Positions 15,767 to 23,466 of a stretch of DNA of 64,000 nt are shown in pieces. A model generated the notes under the pieces. The model was not told the origin of the DNA and ran no database searches. It saw only the letters and a program-made list of their open reading frames with translations. The translations under genes and the position numbers were made by a program. Origin of the DNA: JALOAR01 sp041649415 (GTDB lineage Bacteria; Patescibacteriota; Minisyncoccia; UBA6257; Colwellbacteraceae); contig JBAZND010000002.1 in the NCBI GenBank assembly GCA_041649415.1, positions 1 through 64,000 of the forward strand, given 5' to 3'. Position 1 is the stretch's first letter. Each line of letters begins with the position of its first letter.

Positions 15767-15796
15767 CGCCAAACTTGACGATCGTCAAGTTTGGCG
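15767..15796. repeat. 30-bp perfect palindrome, copy 1
   Basis: Arms CGCCAAACTTGAC / GTCAAGTTTGGCG around GATC, with no mismatch and no loop. The same 30 bp plus matching flanks (TT before, GAAATGAA after) recurs at 36449-36478. It lies 49 nt upstream of the miaA start. No T-tract follows on either strand, so it is not an ordinary terminator. Confidence 0.95.
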
Positions 15797-15851
15797 GAAA
15801 TGAAGACGGGTATAAATAAATAACAAAGTAAAAACATCTTTCTAAAGTCAA

Positions 15852-15893
15852 GGTAAAAAAACGCCCTTCCGAAGAACTCGGCAAGGGCGTTTT
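15852..15893 (-). terminator. Terminator of small-RNA candidate 1
   Basis: Stem ACGCCCTT/AAGGGCGT (15861-15868 with 15883-15890) with an inner CCGA/TCGG stem; on the minus strand it runs into TTTTTTT. On the plus strand only TTTT follows. Confidence 0.8.
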
Positions 15894-15960
15894 AGGGTGT
15901 CTCCCGGCCTATGGCGAAACCGGGAAAAAGAGAACCTATAAAAAATAAAGGAACAGGAAT
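15855..15960 (-). ncRNA. Small-RNA candidate 1 (about 105 nt)
   Basis: Minus-strand unit between its own TTGACA-N17-TACATT promoter and a strong terminator, with no ATG, GTG or TTG that begins a credible frame. The 5' part is a pyrimidine-rich single strand (TTCCTGTTCCTTTATTTTTTA), followed by a CCCGG/CCGGG hairpin and the terminator stem. Its 5' segment is complementary, apart from two one-base bulges, to about 22 nt of the leader of the 3688 gene just before its SD. Expression is inferred only. Confidence 0.5.
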
Positions 15961-15966
15961 AGATAT

Positions 15967-15995
15967 AATGTACTGACCAAAGATCTATTTGTCAA
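15967..15995 (-). promoter_or_regulatory. Promoter of small-RNA candidate 1
   Basis: Minus strand TTGACA (15995-15990), 17-nt spacer, TACATT (15972-15967). Confidence 0.75.
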
Positions 15996-16000
15996 GTCAT

Positions 16001-16040
16001 AAAAAACAAACGCCCTTTCTGATTATCCAGAAAGGGCGTT
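16001..16040 (-). terminator. Terminator of small-RNA candidate 2
   Basis: Perfect 12-bp stem ACGCCCTTTCTG/CAGAAAGGGCGT with ATTATC loop; minus-strand exit reads TTTGTTTTTT. Closely related in sequence to the terminator at 15852-15893. Confidence 0.85.
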
Positions 16041-16178
16041 ATACGCGGGACGCTTAGCTTTGCTGGGCGGCGGCAGCTAGGCCAAGAGCACAGAGGAGAA
16101 GTGGAACAGGAGGTCAATCTTCCCCTTTGCTTTTTGCGTCCGCATACTAGAATGTCTTTTTATTAAGAAACAGGATTT
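16001..16178 (-). ncRNA. Small-RNA candidate 2 (about 178 nt), downstream of thrS
   Basis: Minus-strand unit starting from a TTGACC-N17-TATAAT promoter placed directly after the thrS stop and ending at the 12-bp terminator. It contains CCTCCTGTTCC (near 16115-16105), an anti-Shine-Dalgarno word sharing CCTGTTCC with candidate 1. A 22-codon frame (MRTQKAKGKIDLLFHFSSVLLA) exists without SD, so a microprotein is possible. It could also simply be the long 3' UTR of thrS. Confidence 0.45.
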
Positions 16179-16184
16179 ATGAGG

Positions 16185-16213
16185 ATTATATAAGAAACGG
16201 GGAAATGGGTCAA
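16185..16213 (-). promoter_or_regulatory. Promoter of small-RNA candidate 2
   Basis: Minus strand TTGACC (16213-16208), 17-nt spacer, perfect TATAAT (16190-16185). The -35 box begins 4 nt after the thrS stop codon. Confidence 0.8.
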
Positions 16214-16217
16214 AATC

Positions 16218-18035
16218 CTACGAATTTTCGCGATTTTTAATTTCTTTTTCTATCTCTTCTAAAAAGACGGGTAATTTTTTAGCCCCGAGATCGCCTATGC
16301 CGCGCTTTCTAACGGAAACGGCTTTTTCTGATGCTTCTTTTTCGCCAACTACGAGGATATAGGGGATTTTGGCCATTTCAGCCGCACGAATCCGTTTGCC
16401 GAGTGTCTCATTCTCATCTGATATTTCAACGCGAATGTCCTTGTCGGATAAGATGGAGGCGATGTCTTTCGCGTAATTGATCACTTTATCGCTTACGGGG
16501 ATGATGATCGTTTGAATAGGGGAGAGCCAAACGGGAAAAGCGCCGGCGTAATGCTCGATGAGCAATCCTATGAAGCGCTCAAATGAACCGAAAAGAGCGC
16601 GATGCAACATATACGGTCGCTCCTCTTTTCCCTTATCGTTTACGAATGTGAGATCAAATCGCTCTGGAATATTGAAGTCAAATTGGAGAGTGGAACATTG
16701 CCATTCACGGCCTAAGACATCCTTAATTTTAAAATCAAGCTTGGGACCATAGAAAGCGGCTTCGCCTTTTTCTTTCGTATAATCCAACCCCTCTTCTTTT
16801 GCCACCTCTTCCAAAATTTTTTCCGTGAATCTCCATCCATCATCATTGCCGGCATACTTTTTTTTGTTCTTCGGATCTCTCATTGAGAGGTAAACTTTAT
16901 AGTCATGAAACCCGAAGGTGCTGAAAATCATTTTTATAAAGCCAACAACGCGTTTAAGTTCGTCCTTGACTTGAGTTTTCTGACAGATAATATGAGCATC
17001 GTCTTGAGTAAATCCGCGAACGCGAGTAAGACCGGAGAGTTCTCCACTTTTTTCGTAGCGATAGACGGTTCCGCATTCCGCCCAGCGAATCGGAAGTTCG
17101 CGATAACTTCTAATGGCCGATTTGAACAAGGTCACGTGAAACGGGCAGTTCATCGGCTTTAGGAGATACTCGTCTTTAACTTTTGGTTTTTTACCGAGCT
17201 TTATTTCAGTAAGACTTGTGCCGATTTCAAGTGGGGGATACATACTATCCGAATAAAAACCCCAGTGTCCGGAAATTTCCCAAAGTTTTTTACTCCCGAT
17301 ATGCGGGGTTCGAACAAGCTCGTAACCGCCTTTCAGGTGAGCTTTATACCAAAAATCTTCCATTACTCGCCAAAGCATGGCGCCTTTCGGCTGCCACATA
17401 ACGAGTCCTAAACCTACGATATTCGGCTCAATATGAAACAGCTTTTGCTCCGCGCCGATTTTTCTATGATCTCTTTTTTCGGCTTCTTCCTGAAGACGAA
17501 CATATTCCTCAAGATCTTTTTTGGTCTCAAAAGCATAGCCGTAAACACGAGTAAGCATTTTGTTCTTTTCGTCACCTTTCCAATAAGCGCCTGCCAACTT
17601 AACAAGCTCAAAAGCATCCGGATTGATTTCTAAAGATGACTTAACATGAGGACCGGCACAAAGGTCAGTAAAAAAAGGATTTTTCTCTCCTTTCAGATAG
17701 GTTTTGTATATGACGATGGCCGATTTGGCTTTTTTAAATTCGTTTATGAGCTCTAATTTATACGGCTCATCATTAAAAAGTTTTTTAGCTTCTGCGGGAG
17801 TGGTTTCTTTTTTCTCGAACTTTAACCCCGCAGTAATCATTTCTTTCATACGGGATTCAAGAGCCGCCAGATTATCTTCCGAAAGATTTTTGACTTCAAA
17901 ATCATAATAAAAACCGTTCGCGACAGTGGGGCCAATTCCCAGTTTTGCTTTCGGAAACTTCTCTTTTACCGCGGCGGCAAGGATGTGGGATAAGGAGTGT
18001 CTAACTTTTTCTAAATCGTTCTTGCTTCGTAGCAT
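16218..18035 (-). CDS. thrS: Threonyl-tRNA synthetase, without TGS domain
   Basis: Class II synthetase charging tRNA(Thr). The 605-residue protein starts directly with the editing domain: HSLSH (H13, H17) and CAGPHVKSS near 127 form the zinc-like deacylase site. Catalytic core includes PMNCPFHVTLFKSA, RWAECGTVYRYEKSGE, and GFTQDDAHI; anticodon domain at the end. The usual ~60-residue N-terminal TGS domain is missing. Start overlaps the dnaE 3' end by 25 nt, so the two are transcribed together. Confidence 0.96.
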   Translation of the reverse strand: MLRSKNDLEKVRHSLSHILAAAVKEKFPKAKLGIGPTVANGFYYDFEVKNLSEDNLAALESRMKEMITAGLKFEKKETTPAEAKKLFNDEPYKLELINEFKKAKSAIVIYKTYLKGEKNPFFTDLCAGPHVKSSLEINPDAFELVKLAGAYWKGDEKNKMLTRVYGYAFETKKDLEEYVRLQEEAEKRDHRKIGAEQKLFHIEPNIVGLGLVMWQPKGAMLWRVMEDFWYKAHLKGGYELVRTPHIGSKKLWEISGHWGFYSDSMYPPLEIGTSLTEIKLGKKPKVKDEYLLKPMNCPFHVTLFKSAIRSYRELPIRWAECGTVYRYEKSGELSGLTRVRGFTQDDAHIICQKTQVKDELKRVVGFIKMIFSTFGFHDYKVYLSMRDPKNKKKYAGNDDGWRFTEKILEEVAKEEGLDYTKEKGEAAFYGPKLDFKIKDVLGREWQCSTLQFDFNIPERFDLTFVNDKGKEERPYMLHRALFGSFERFIGLLIEHYAGAFPVWLSPIQTIIIPVSDKVINYAKDIASILSDKDIRVEISDENETLGKRIRAAEMAKIPYILVVGEKEASEKAVSVRKRGIGDLGAKKLPVFLEEIEKEIKNRENS

Positions 18036-21000
18036 ATTATTTTCGGCTCGTCGTTTTTCTTTGATAGGCGGCCTTTCACTTCAATGATTAAGCCTTCAAC
18101 CCACATAAGCGGATTTTTGATGAGTGTGTCTTGAAAAACCAATATTTCAGTATTATCACTCATATCTTCCAGTCTCGCAAACAGCATAGGCTGGCCGTTT
18201 TTAGTCGTGATTTTCGTAATTTTCGTGATAAGACCAGCAACTTTAACGGTCTGTCCGTCACGAGCTTTATCAAGCGATCGCATGGAAATAACGCCACTTC
18301 CGTTATGTTTAAAGCCGTGAAGAGGGTGGTCGCTGACGTATAAGCCCAAGAGCTCTTTTTCCCAGGTGAGACGTTCCGATTTGCTTGCCGGAGAAGAATC
18401 TTTAAGTTTTAAGATAACGTTTGCGGTGTCACCAAAAAGAGAAGATTGAGCGGAAGTTAAGTTTTTGCGATAGGTGCTCACGGTTTTGACGATATCTTCA
18501 ATGTTCGTGAGAATTTTTCTCCTTTCAGTGCCGAGCGAATCAAGAGCGCCGCTTTTCGCCAGATTCTCAATGGATTTTTTGTTGAGGTCTTTATGACTTA
18601 CGCGAGAAATAAATTCCTCGAAATTTTTAAAGGGTCCCCCTTTCATTCTTTCGTCTACTATCGCTTGCGCTATGCCTCCGCCGATGTTTTTAATCGCGAG
18701 GAGCCCGAACCGAATATTTTTTACTTCTGGCGCAAAATCAGTGAAACTTGCATTAACATCAGGAGGAAGAACCTCTATGCTTTGTCTTTTGCAATCGTTT
18801 ATGAGAACGGAAATACGTTCCACATCTCTCGCGTCATTGTTCAAAAGTGATGTCATGAATTCCAAGGAGTAATGCGCTTTAAGATATGCCGTTTCGTAAC
18901 CGATAAGAGCGTAGCAGACGGAATGGGCTTTATTAAAACCATAGCGCGCAAAAGGTTCCACAAGTTTCCATATGTTTTCACCAAGCTTGCGATCTTTCAG
19001 CGTTTTTTCTACTCCACTCATAAATTTTTCCGCTTGTTCATCAAGGAGAGACTTAATTTTCTTGCCGACAGCTTTTCTTAAAATGTCCGCCTCGCCGATG
19101 GTAAAACCGGCGACATTTTGGGCGATTCTTAAGAGTTGCTCTTGATATACCATAATCCCGTAGGTATCCCGGAGGATTGGTTCAAGTATCGGGTGGAGAT
19201 AGGTTATCTTTTCTTTTCCGTGTTTTCTTGCAACGTAGTTCGGGATAAGTTCCATCGGTCCGGGTCTGAAAAGAGCAACCATGGCGATAAGGTCATCAAA
19301 GCGGTTAACCTGCATGGCGGTAAGCCACCTTGTCATGCCGGCTCCTTCGAATTGAAACACGCCGATGTTTTCTCCACGTCGAATTAAAGAAAAGGTTTCT
19401 TCGTCATCCAAAGGGATGGCGCTTATGTCAATGTTCTTATCAGATCTTTCTTTTATGAGCCTTAAAGTGTTACTGATAATCGTAAGATTTTTAAGTCCCA
19501 AAAAGTCCATTTTAAGAAGGCCAATGTCCTCAATGGCATGCATTTCAAATTGGCTGATGATGGCGTTCTCGTCTTGGGGAGAACGCTGGACGGCGGTATA
19601 TTCCATTAACGGATTTTCAGAAATGACAACAGCGGCGGCATGCACCGAAGCGTGACGCGCGACTCCCTCCAATTTCATGGCGAAATCAATGATGCGTTTA
19701 ACATCTTCTTCACTGTCATAGCGAGCCTTAAATTCTGGAATGGTTTCCAAGAATTCTTTAAGTCGGGAGGTCGATTTTTCTTCGTTTGGAATAGTGGGCA
19801 GGAGTTTCGCAATTCCGTCTACGAAAGCGTAAGGATAGCCCAGGGCGCGGCCAACGTCGCGAACAGCAGCTTTTGCGGCTAAAGTTCCGAAGGTGATGAT
19901 TTGCGATACGTGATCTTCGCCGTATTTTTCTTTAACGTAAGCGACAACCTCTTCGCGCCGGTCGTCCGCGAAATCGGTATCAACATCGGGCATTTGAATG
20001 CGGAAAGGATTTAAAAATCTTTCAAAAAGCAAATCATATTTCAGGGGGTCTATTTCTGTAATGCCTAAAATGTAAGAAACGATGGAAGACGCGCCCGAAC
20101 CTCTGCCGGGTCCCACAGCTATGCCGTGCGACTTAGCGAATCGGATAAAATCTTGAACGATAAGGAAGTAACTTGCATAGCCGGTTTTTTCAACAACGGA
20201 TAATTCGTAGTCAAGTCGTTCTTTTATTTCGGAAGTGATTTCTTTGTAACGCCCGGAAAGTTTCTCTTGAATCAAGTGCTTTAAATAACCCAGATAATCC
20301 AGATTGGAATACTCCGCCGGAATGGCGAAAGAAGGAAGATGGATTTTCCCGAGTTCAAACTGAAAATTACACTTGTCGGCGATGCGAACCGTATTTTCCA
20401 AGGCATCCGGCATATCGGCAAAAATTTCCGCCATCTCTTCGGGAGGCTTAAGCGACAAATCATATTTTTTCATGCTTAATCCTTTGCCATCGGGATTTGA
20501 AGTTTGAATGGCAAGAAGCACTTCGTGGGCCGCCTGATCTTCGCGCCGTAAGTAATGAGAGTCGTGAGTAGCCACAATCGGGATGCCTAGTTTCTCAGAA
20601 ATTCCTTTGAGACGGGGTGAAATTTCCTTGTCGTGTTCTTGTATCTCAAGGTAATAATCGTCAGCGAATAGATTCTTGAAATACCTCGCGGTTTCCAAAG
20701 CGTCATTTGTCCGTCCCATTTGGATCAGATAAGGAATCTCGCCTTTAAAGCAGCCGGAAAGGCAAACTAATCCTTCGTGATAACGTTCCAGAAGTTCCCT
20801 GTCCACCCGCGGTTTGTAATAAAAGCCTTCAAGATGAGCGTAAGATATCAGTTTTGTGAGATTCTTATAACCAACTTCGTTTTTCGCGAGAACGGTTAGG
20901 TGATAACGGAGACTGTCTACTTTGGGATTTTTAGAAAATCTTGATTCGCGCGCAACGTAAAGTTCGCAGCCAATAATGGGTTTTATTCCTATCTTTTGGG

Positions 21001-21160
21001 CTTTTTTGAAGAATTCAACGGCTCCATAAATGTTTCCGTGGTCCGTAAGAGCAATTGCATCCATTCCCAGCTCTTTTGCGCGTTCCAGCAAATCGTCAAT
21101 TTTTGAGAGTCCATCAAGCAGGGAATAATGGGAGTGGACGTGGAGGTGAACGAATTTCAC
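18011..21160 (-). CDS. dnaE: DNA polymerase III alpha subunit
   Basis: Replicative polymerase, 1049 aa (E. coli 1160), C-family. PHP domain at the N-terminus with HLHVHSHYS (5-13) and LTDHGN; palm motif GPGRGSGASS near 345 and catalytic PDVDTDF near 385; PFARYGFNKAHS near 745; C-terminal OB-fold. The C-terminal tau-binding region is shortened. Start is GTG: a minus-strand TATAAT (21072-type position 21172-21167) ends exactly 6 nt before it, again the leaderless spacing. Followed on the same strand by thrS. Confidence 0.96.
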   Translation of the reverse strand: MKFVHLHVHSHYSLLDGLSKIDDLLERAKELGMDAIALTDHGNIYGAVEFFKKAQKIGIKPIIGCELYVARESRFSKNPKVDSLRYHLTVLAKNEVGYKNLTKLISYAHLEGFYYKPRVDRELLERYHEGLVCLSGCFKGEIPYLIQMGRTNDALETARYFKNLFADDYYLEIQEHDKEISPRLKGISEKLGIPIVATHDSHYLRREDQAAHEVLLAIQTSNPDGKGLSMKKYDLSLKPPEEMAEIFADMPDALENTVRIADKCNFQFELGKIHLPSFAIPAEYSNLDYLGYLKHLIQEKLSGRYKEITSEIKERLDYELSVVEKTGYASYFLIVQDFIRFAKSHGIAVGPGRGSGASSIVSYILGITEIDPLKYDLLFERFLNPFRIQMPDVDTDFADDRREEVVAYVKEKYGEDHVSQIITFGTLAAKAAVRDVGRALGYPYAFVDGIAKLLPTIPNEEKSTSRLKEFLETIPEFKARYDSEEDVKRIIDFAMKLEGVARHASVHAAAVVISENPLMEYTAVQRSPQDENAIISQFEMHAIEDIGLLKMDFLGLKNLTIISNTLRLIKERSDKNIDISAIPLDDEETFSLIRRGENIGVFQFEGAGMTRWLTAMQVNRFDDLIAMVALFRPGPMELIPNYVARKHGKEKITYLHPILEPILRDTYGIMVYQEQLLRIAQNVAGFTIGEADILRKAVGKKIKSLLDEQAEKFMSGVEKTLKDRKLGENIWKLVEPFARYGFNKAHSVCYALIGYETAYLKAHYSLEFMTSLLNNDARDVERISVLINDCKRQSIEVLPPDVNASFTDFAPEVKNIRFGLLAIKNIGGGIAQAIVDERMKGGPFKNFEEFISRVSHKDLNKKSIENLAKSGALDSLGTERRKILTNIEDIVKTVSTYRKNLTSAQSSLFGDTANVILKLKDSSPASKSERLTWEKELLGLYVSDHPLHGFKHNGSGVISMRSLDKARDGQTVKVAGLITKITKITTKNGQPMLFARLEDMSDNTEILVFQDTLIKNPLMWVEGLIIEVKGRLSKKNDEPKIICYEARTI

Positions 21161-21295
21161 GGTCTAATTATAAAGAAACTGACATAGCTAAACCAGCTAG
21201 ATTTGACAATTAGTTATATCTGTATCAAAGGGCGTTAAGAAATCCTGAATAAAAATTTTGTTTATTCTAGCAGTCAATAACGGTAAAATTAGAGA

Positions 21296-21922
21296 GTGAG
21301 GATAAGAATCGGCATAGATGAAGTCGGGAGAGGATGTCTTGCGGGGCCCGTAACGGTTTCCGCAGTTTCCATCTCGCGGAGTTTTAAAAAACCTATTTGT
21401 CTTTCTGAATTGAGAGATTCAAAGTTAATGACTCGTTTACAGAGGGAAGAGTGGTATGAATGGATGAGAGAAGAGAGGAAAGCTAAAAGGATCTTTGCCG
21501 TTGTTTCAAGCGTTATGCCTGTAACCATTGATAAGATAAACATTGCAAGAGCCGCAAATTTGGCGGCATGGAGGGCTTTTAAAAAGCTTTTTAACATGCA
21601 AAACGAACCCGCGAAAGTTATCCTTGACGGCAGTCTGTTCTTAAGAAGTCGAGTTTTTCAGGAAAATGGGATGTTTTTGCCTCAAATGATGGCTGTAAAG
21701 ACTATTCCCAAGGCGGATAAAAAATTTGCGGAAGTAAAACTCGCCGCAATATTTGCGAAGGTTACTAGAGACGCTTACATGCGGCGAATGGATTTAAGAT
21801 ATCCGGAATTTGGTTTCGTGAACCACAAGGGCTATGGAACAAGGGAACACATCGAGGCTATCAAAACGCGCGGAATTATAACGGGATTTCATCGGCAGAC
21901 CTTCCTAAAAAATTGTCGTTAA
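21296..21922 (+). CDS. rnhB: Ribonuclease HII
   Basis: RNase HII removes single ribonucleotides and RNA primers from DNA. Conserved IGIDEVGRG with catalytic D8 and E9; LDGSLFLR supplies the third acidic residue; C-terminal YPEFGFVNHKGYGTREH matches the family. 208 aa. GTG start with TAAAAT (21284-21289) 6 nt upstream and no SD. Divergent from dnaE across a 135-bp gap that holds both -10 elements and no other feature I can support. Confidence 0.95.
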   Translation: MRIRIGIDEVGRGCLAGPVTVSAVSISRSFKKPICLSELRDSKLMTRLQREEWYEWMREERKAKRIFAVVSSVMPVTIDKINIARAANLAAWRAFKKLFNMQNEPAKVILDGSLFLRSRVFQENGMFLPQMMAVKTIPKADKKFAEVKLAAIFAKVTRDAYMRRMDLRYPEFGFVNHKGYGTREHIEAIKTRGIITGFHRQTFLKNCR

Positions 21923-21923
21923 T

Positions 21924-21952
21924 TTGACGTCTAAACCGGTTTAATTTATCAT
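21924..21952 (+). promoter_or_regulatory. rpmF promoter
   Basis: TTGACG (21924-21929), 17-nt spacer, TATCAT (21947-21952), starting right after the rnhB stop; ATG follows 13 nt after the -10. Confidence 0.7.
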
Positions 21953-21965
21953 TTGGAAAGTAAAA

Positions 21966-22121
21966 ATGCCGCCTCCAGTCAAACATCATTCAAAATCAAA
22001 GGTGGGGAGAAGGAGATCCCACCAGGCCAGAAAAAAAGTCAACCTCGTTGCTTGTAAAAAATGCGGCCGGCCAACTTTGGGTCATAGAATTTGTCCCGAA
22101 TGTGGTTCTTACGGTGAGTAG
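21966..22121 (+). CDS. rpmF: Ribosomal protein bL32
   Basis: A 51-residue frame too short for most ORF filters. Opening PPPVKHHSKSKVGRRRSHQA and two zinc pairs C30-x-x-C33 and C43-x-x-C46 are diagnostic of the zinc-binding form of L32, a late-assembling protein of the large subunit. Lies between rnhB and nusB. Start at the only ATG that gives the family N-terminus. Confidence 0.93.
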   Translation: MPPPVKHHSKSKVGRRRSHQARKKVNLVACKKCGRPTLGHRICPECGSYGE

Positions 22122-22162
22122 AAGCCGTGCTTAGTTTTTCAAAAACACTAATCTTTTAAAAT

Positions 22163-22762
22163 ATGTCCGCCAGGCAAGTAGGTCGCTCTATAGTTCTTCA
22201 ATCCCTATACGAATGGGACTTTCATGGGAGGAAAACAGACCTTTCCGAGTTTTTGAACAGAGACCTTGGAGAATTTGCTCCGGAACTTGACGAGGCCGAT
22301 TTTGTAAGAACGCTTGGCGCGGGGGTGGTTTCAAAAATCGCGGAAATAGACGAGATAATAAAAAAAGCGGCGCCGGAATGGCCTCTTGAACAAATCGCGA
22401 TGATAGACCGAAATATTTTGAGGATTGGCCTTTATGAGCTTTTGTTTGCGAACAGAGACGAAGTTCCTCCGAGGGTTGCGATAAACGAAGCCATTGAACT
22501 TGCCAAGGCTTATGGCGGACTAAATTCCAGCCGATTTGTGAACGGCGTGTTGGGGACGGTTTATCGAGAGATCGGCGAGCCGGATAAGGACGACAAGACG
22601 AAAAAAGAAAAAGAAGAGAAAGAAAATGGCGAAACTTCTTCCGGGGGAAATAAAGTTTTTACCTATCCCGTGATTGACGAAGGGTTCAAAGCGGAGGACA
22701 CGAATTTGCCTTTTGATGAGAACAGTCTTACGGAAGAGGAAGATGAAAGAAGCGCGTCATGA
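22163..22762 (+). CDS. nusB: Transcription antitermination factor NusB, with acidic tail
   Basis: NusB binds BoxA RNA with S10 in rRNA antitermination. The first ~135 residues are standard: RQVGRSIVLQSLYEWDF, PLEQIAMIDRNILRIGLYELLF, PPRVAINEAIELAKAYG, SSRFVNGVLG. A further ~60 residues, rich in E, D and K, form an extension of unknown role. TAATCT (22149-22154) is 8 nt before the ATG. The stop overlaps the rnc start (ATGA), so they are coupled. Confidence 0.94.
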   Translation: MSARQVGRSIVLQSLYEWDFHGRKTDLSEFLNRDLGEFAPELDEADFVRTLGAGVVSKIAEIDEIIKKAAPEWPLEQIAMIDRNILRIGLYELLFANRDEVPPRVAINEAIELAKAYGGLNSSRFVNGVLGTVYREIGEPDKDDKTKKEKEEKENGETSSGGNKVFTYPVIDEGFKAEDTNLPFDENSLTEEEDERSAS

Positions 22763-23454
22763 ATACGAATAAATTTCAGGAGGAAATTGGCGTTCTTTTC
22801 AAAGATGACAGGATTCTAAAGGAAGCTTTAACCCACCGTTCGTATCTAAATGAGCATAAAGATTGGCCTTACGAGCATAACGAACGGCTAGAGTTCTTGG
22901 GGGACGCAGTGCTTGAACTTGCGGTGACGAAGTATCTATTTGGCGCTTTTCCTAAAACGGAAGAAGGGGAGCTTACGATGATGCGGGCAGCGCTTGTAAA
23001 CGCGAAGATGCTTACAAAAGTCGCCGAGAGTATACATCTTGAAGAGCACCTATTGCTTTCAAATCTGTTGTCACCTACGGGGGAGAAGGAACAAACGAAA
23101 AGAGCAATAATGACAGTTCTCGCGGACGCTTTTGAGGCGCTTGTCGGAGCCATATACCTTGACCAGGGTTACGAAGCAGCCGAGAAATTTGTGAAAAACA
23201 AAATTATTTCTCGCGTAGACGAGATAAAGAAACAGGGTTATAGGGATCCAAAAAGCGTTTTACAGGAAAAGGCACATGGCTTAAAAAAAATAACTCCAAC
23301 GTATAAAGTGCTTGAGGAATCCGGTCCGGAGAGCCAGAAGATTTTTAGGACAGGAGTTTATTTTGGCAAGAAACTTGTTGCTATTGGAGAGGGGCCATCA
23401 AAGCAAGAAGCGGAAATAGAAGCGGCGCGAAAAGCGCTAGCTGCTTTTTCGTAG
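22759..23454 (+). CDS. rnc: Ribonuclease III
   Basis: Double-strand-specific RNase for rRNA processing. Signature ERLEFLGDAV at 42-51 (E45, D49), second acidic cluster DAFEALVGAIYLD, and a C-terminal double-stranded RNA-binding domain from DPKSVLQE (about 160) to the end with GEGPSKQEAEIEAARKAL. 231 aa. Coupled to nusB; converges with the glycosyltransferase gene, with only 12 bp between stops. Confidence 0.96.
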   Translation: MNTNKFQEEIGVLFKDDRILKEALTHRSYLNEHKDWPYEHNERLEFLGDAVLELAVTKYLFGAFPKTEEGELTMMRAALVNAKMLTKVAESIHLEEHLLLSNLLSPTGEKEQTKRAIMTVLADAFEALVGAIYLDQGYEAAEKFVKNKIISRVDEIKKQGYRDPKSVLQEKAHGLKKITPTYKVLEESGPESQKIFRTGVYFGKKLVAIGEGPSKQEAEIEAARKALAAFS

Positions 23455-23466
23455 CCTTCCTGCAAA

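Noticed and set aside
15935..16000. Small-RNA locus read on the plus strand as a decayed SD-type gene leader
   Set aside because: The plus strand has A-rich DNA and GGAACAGGA but no start codon with an open frame and no -35; promoter and T-tract evidence is better on minus.
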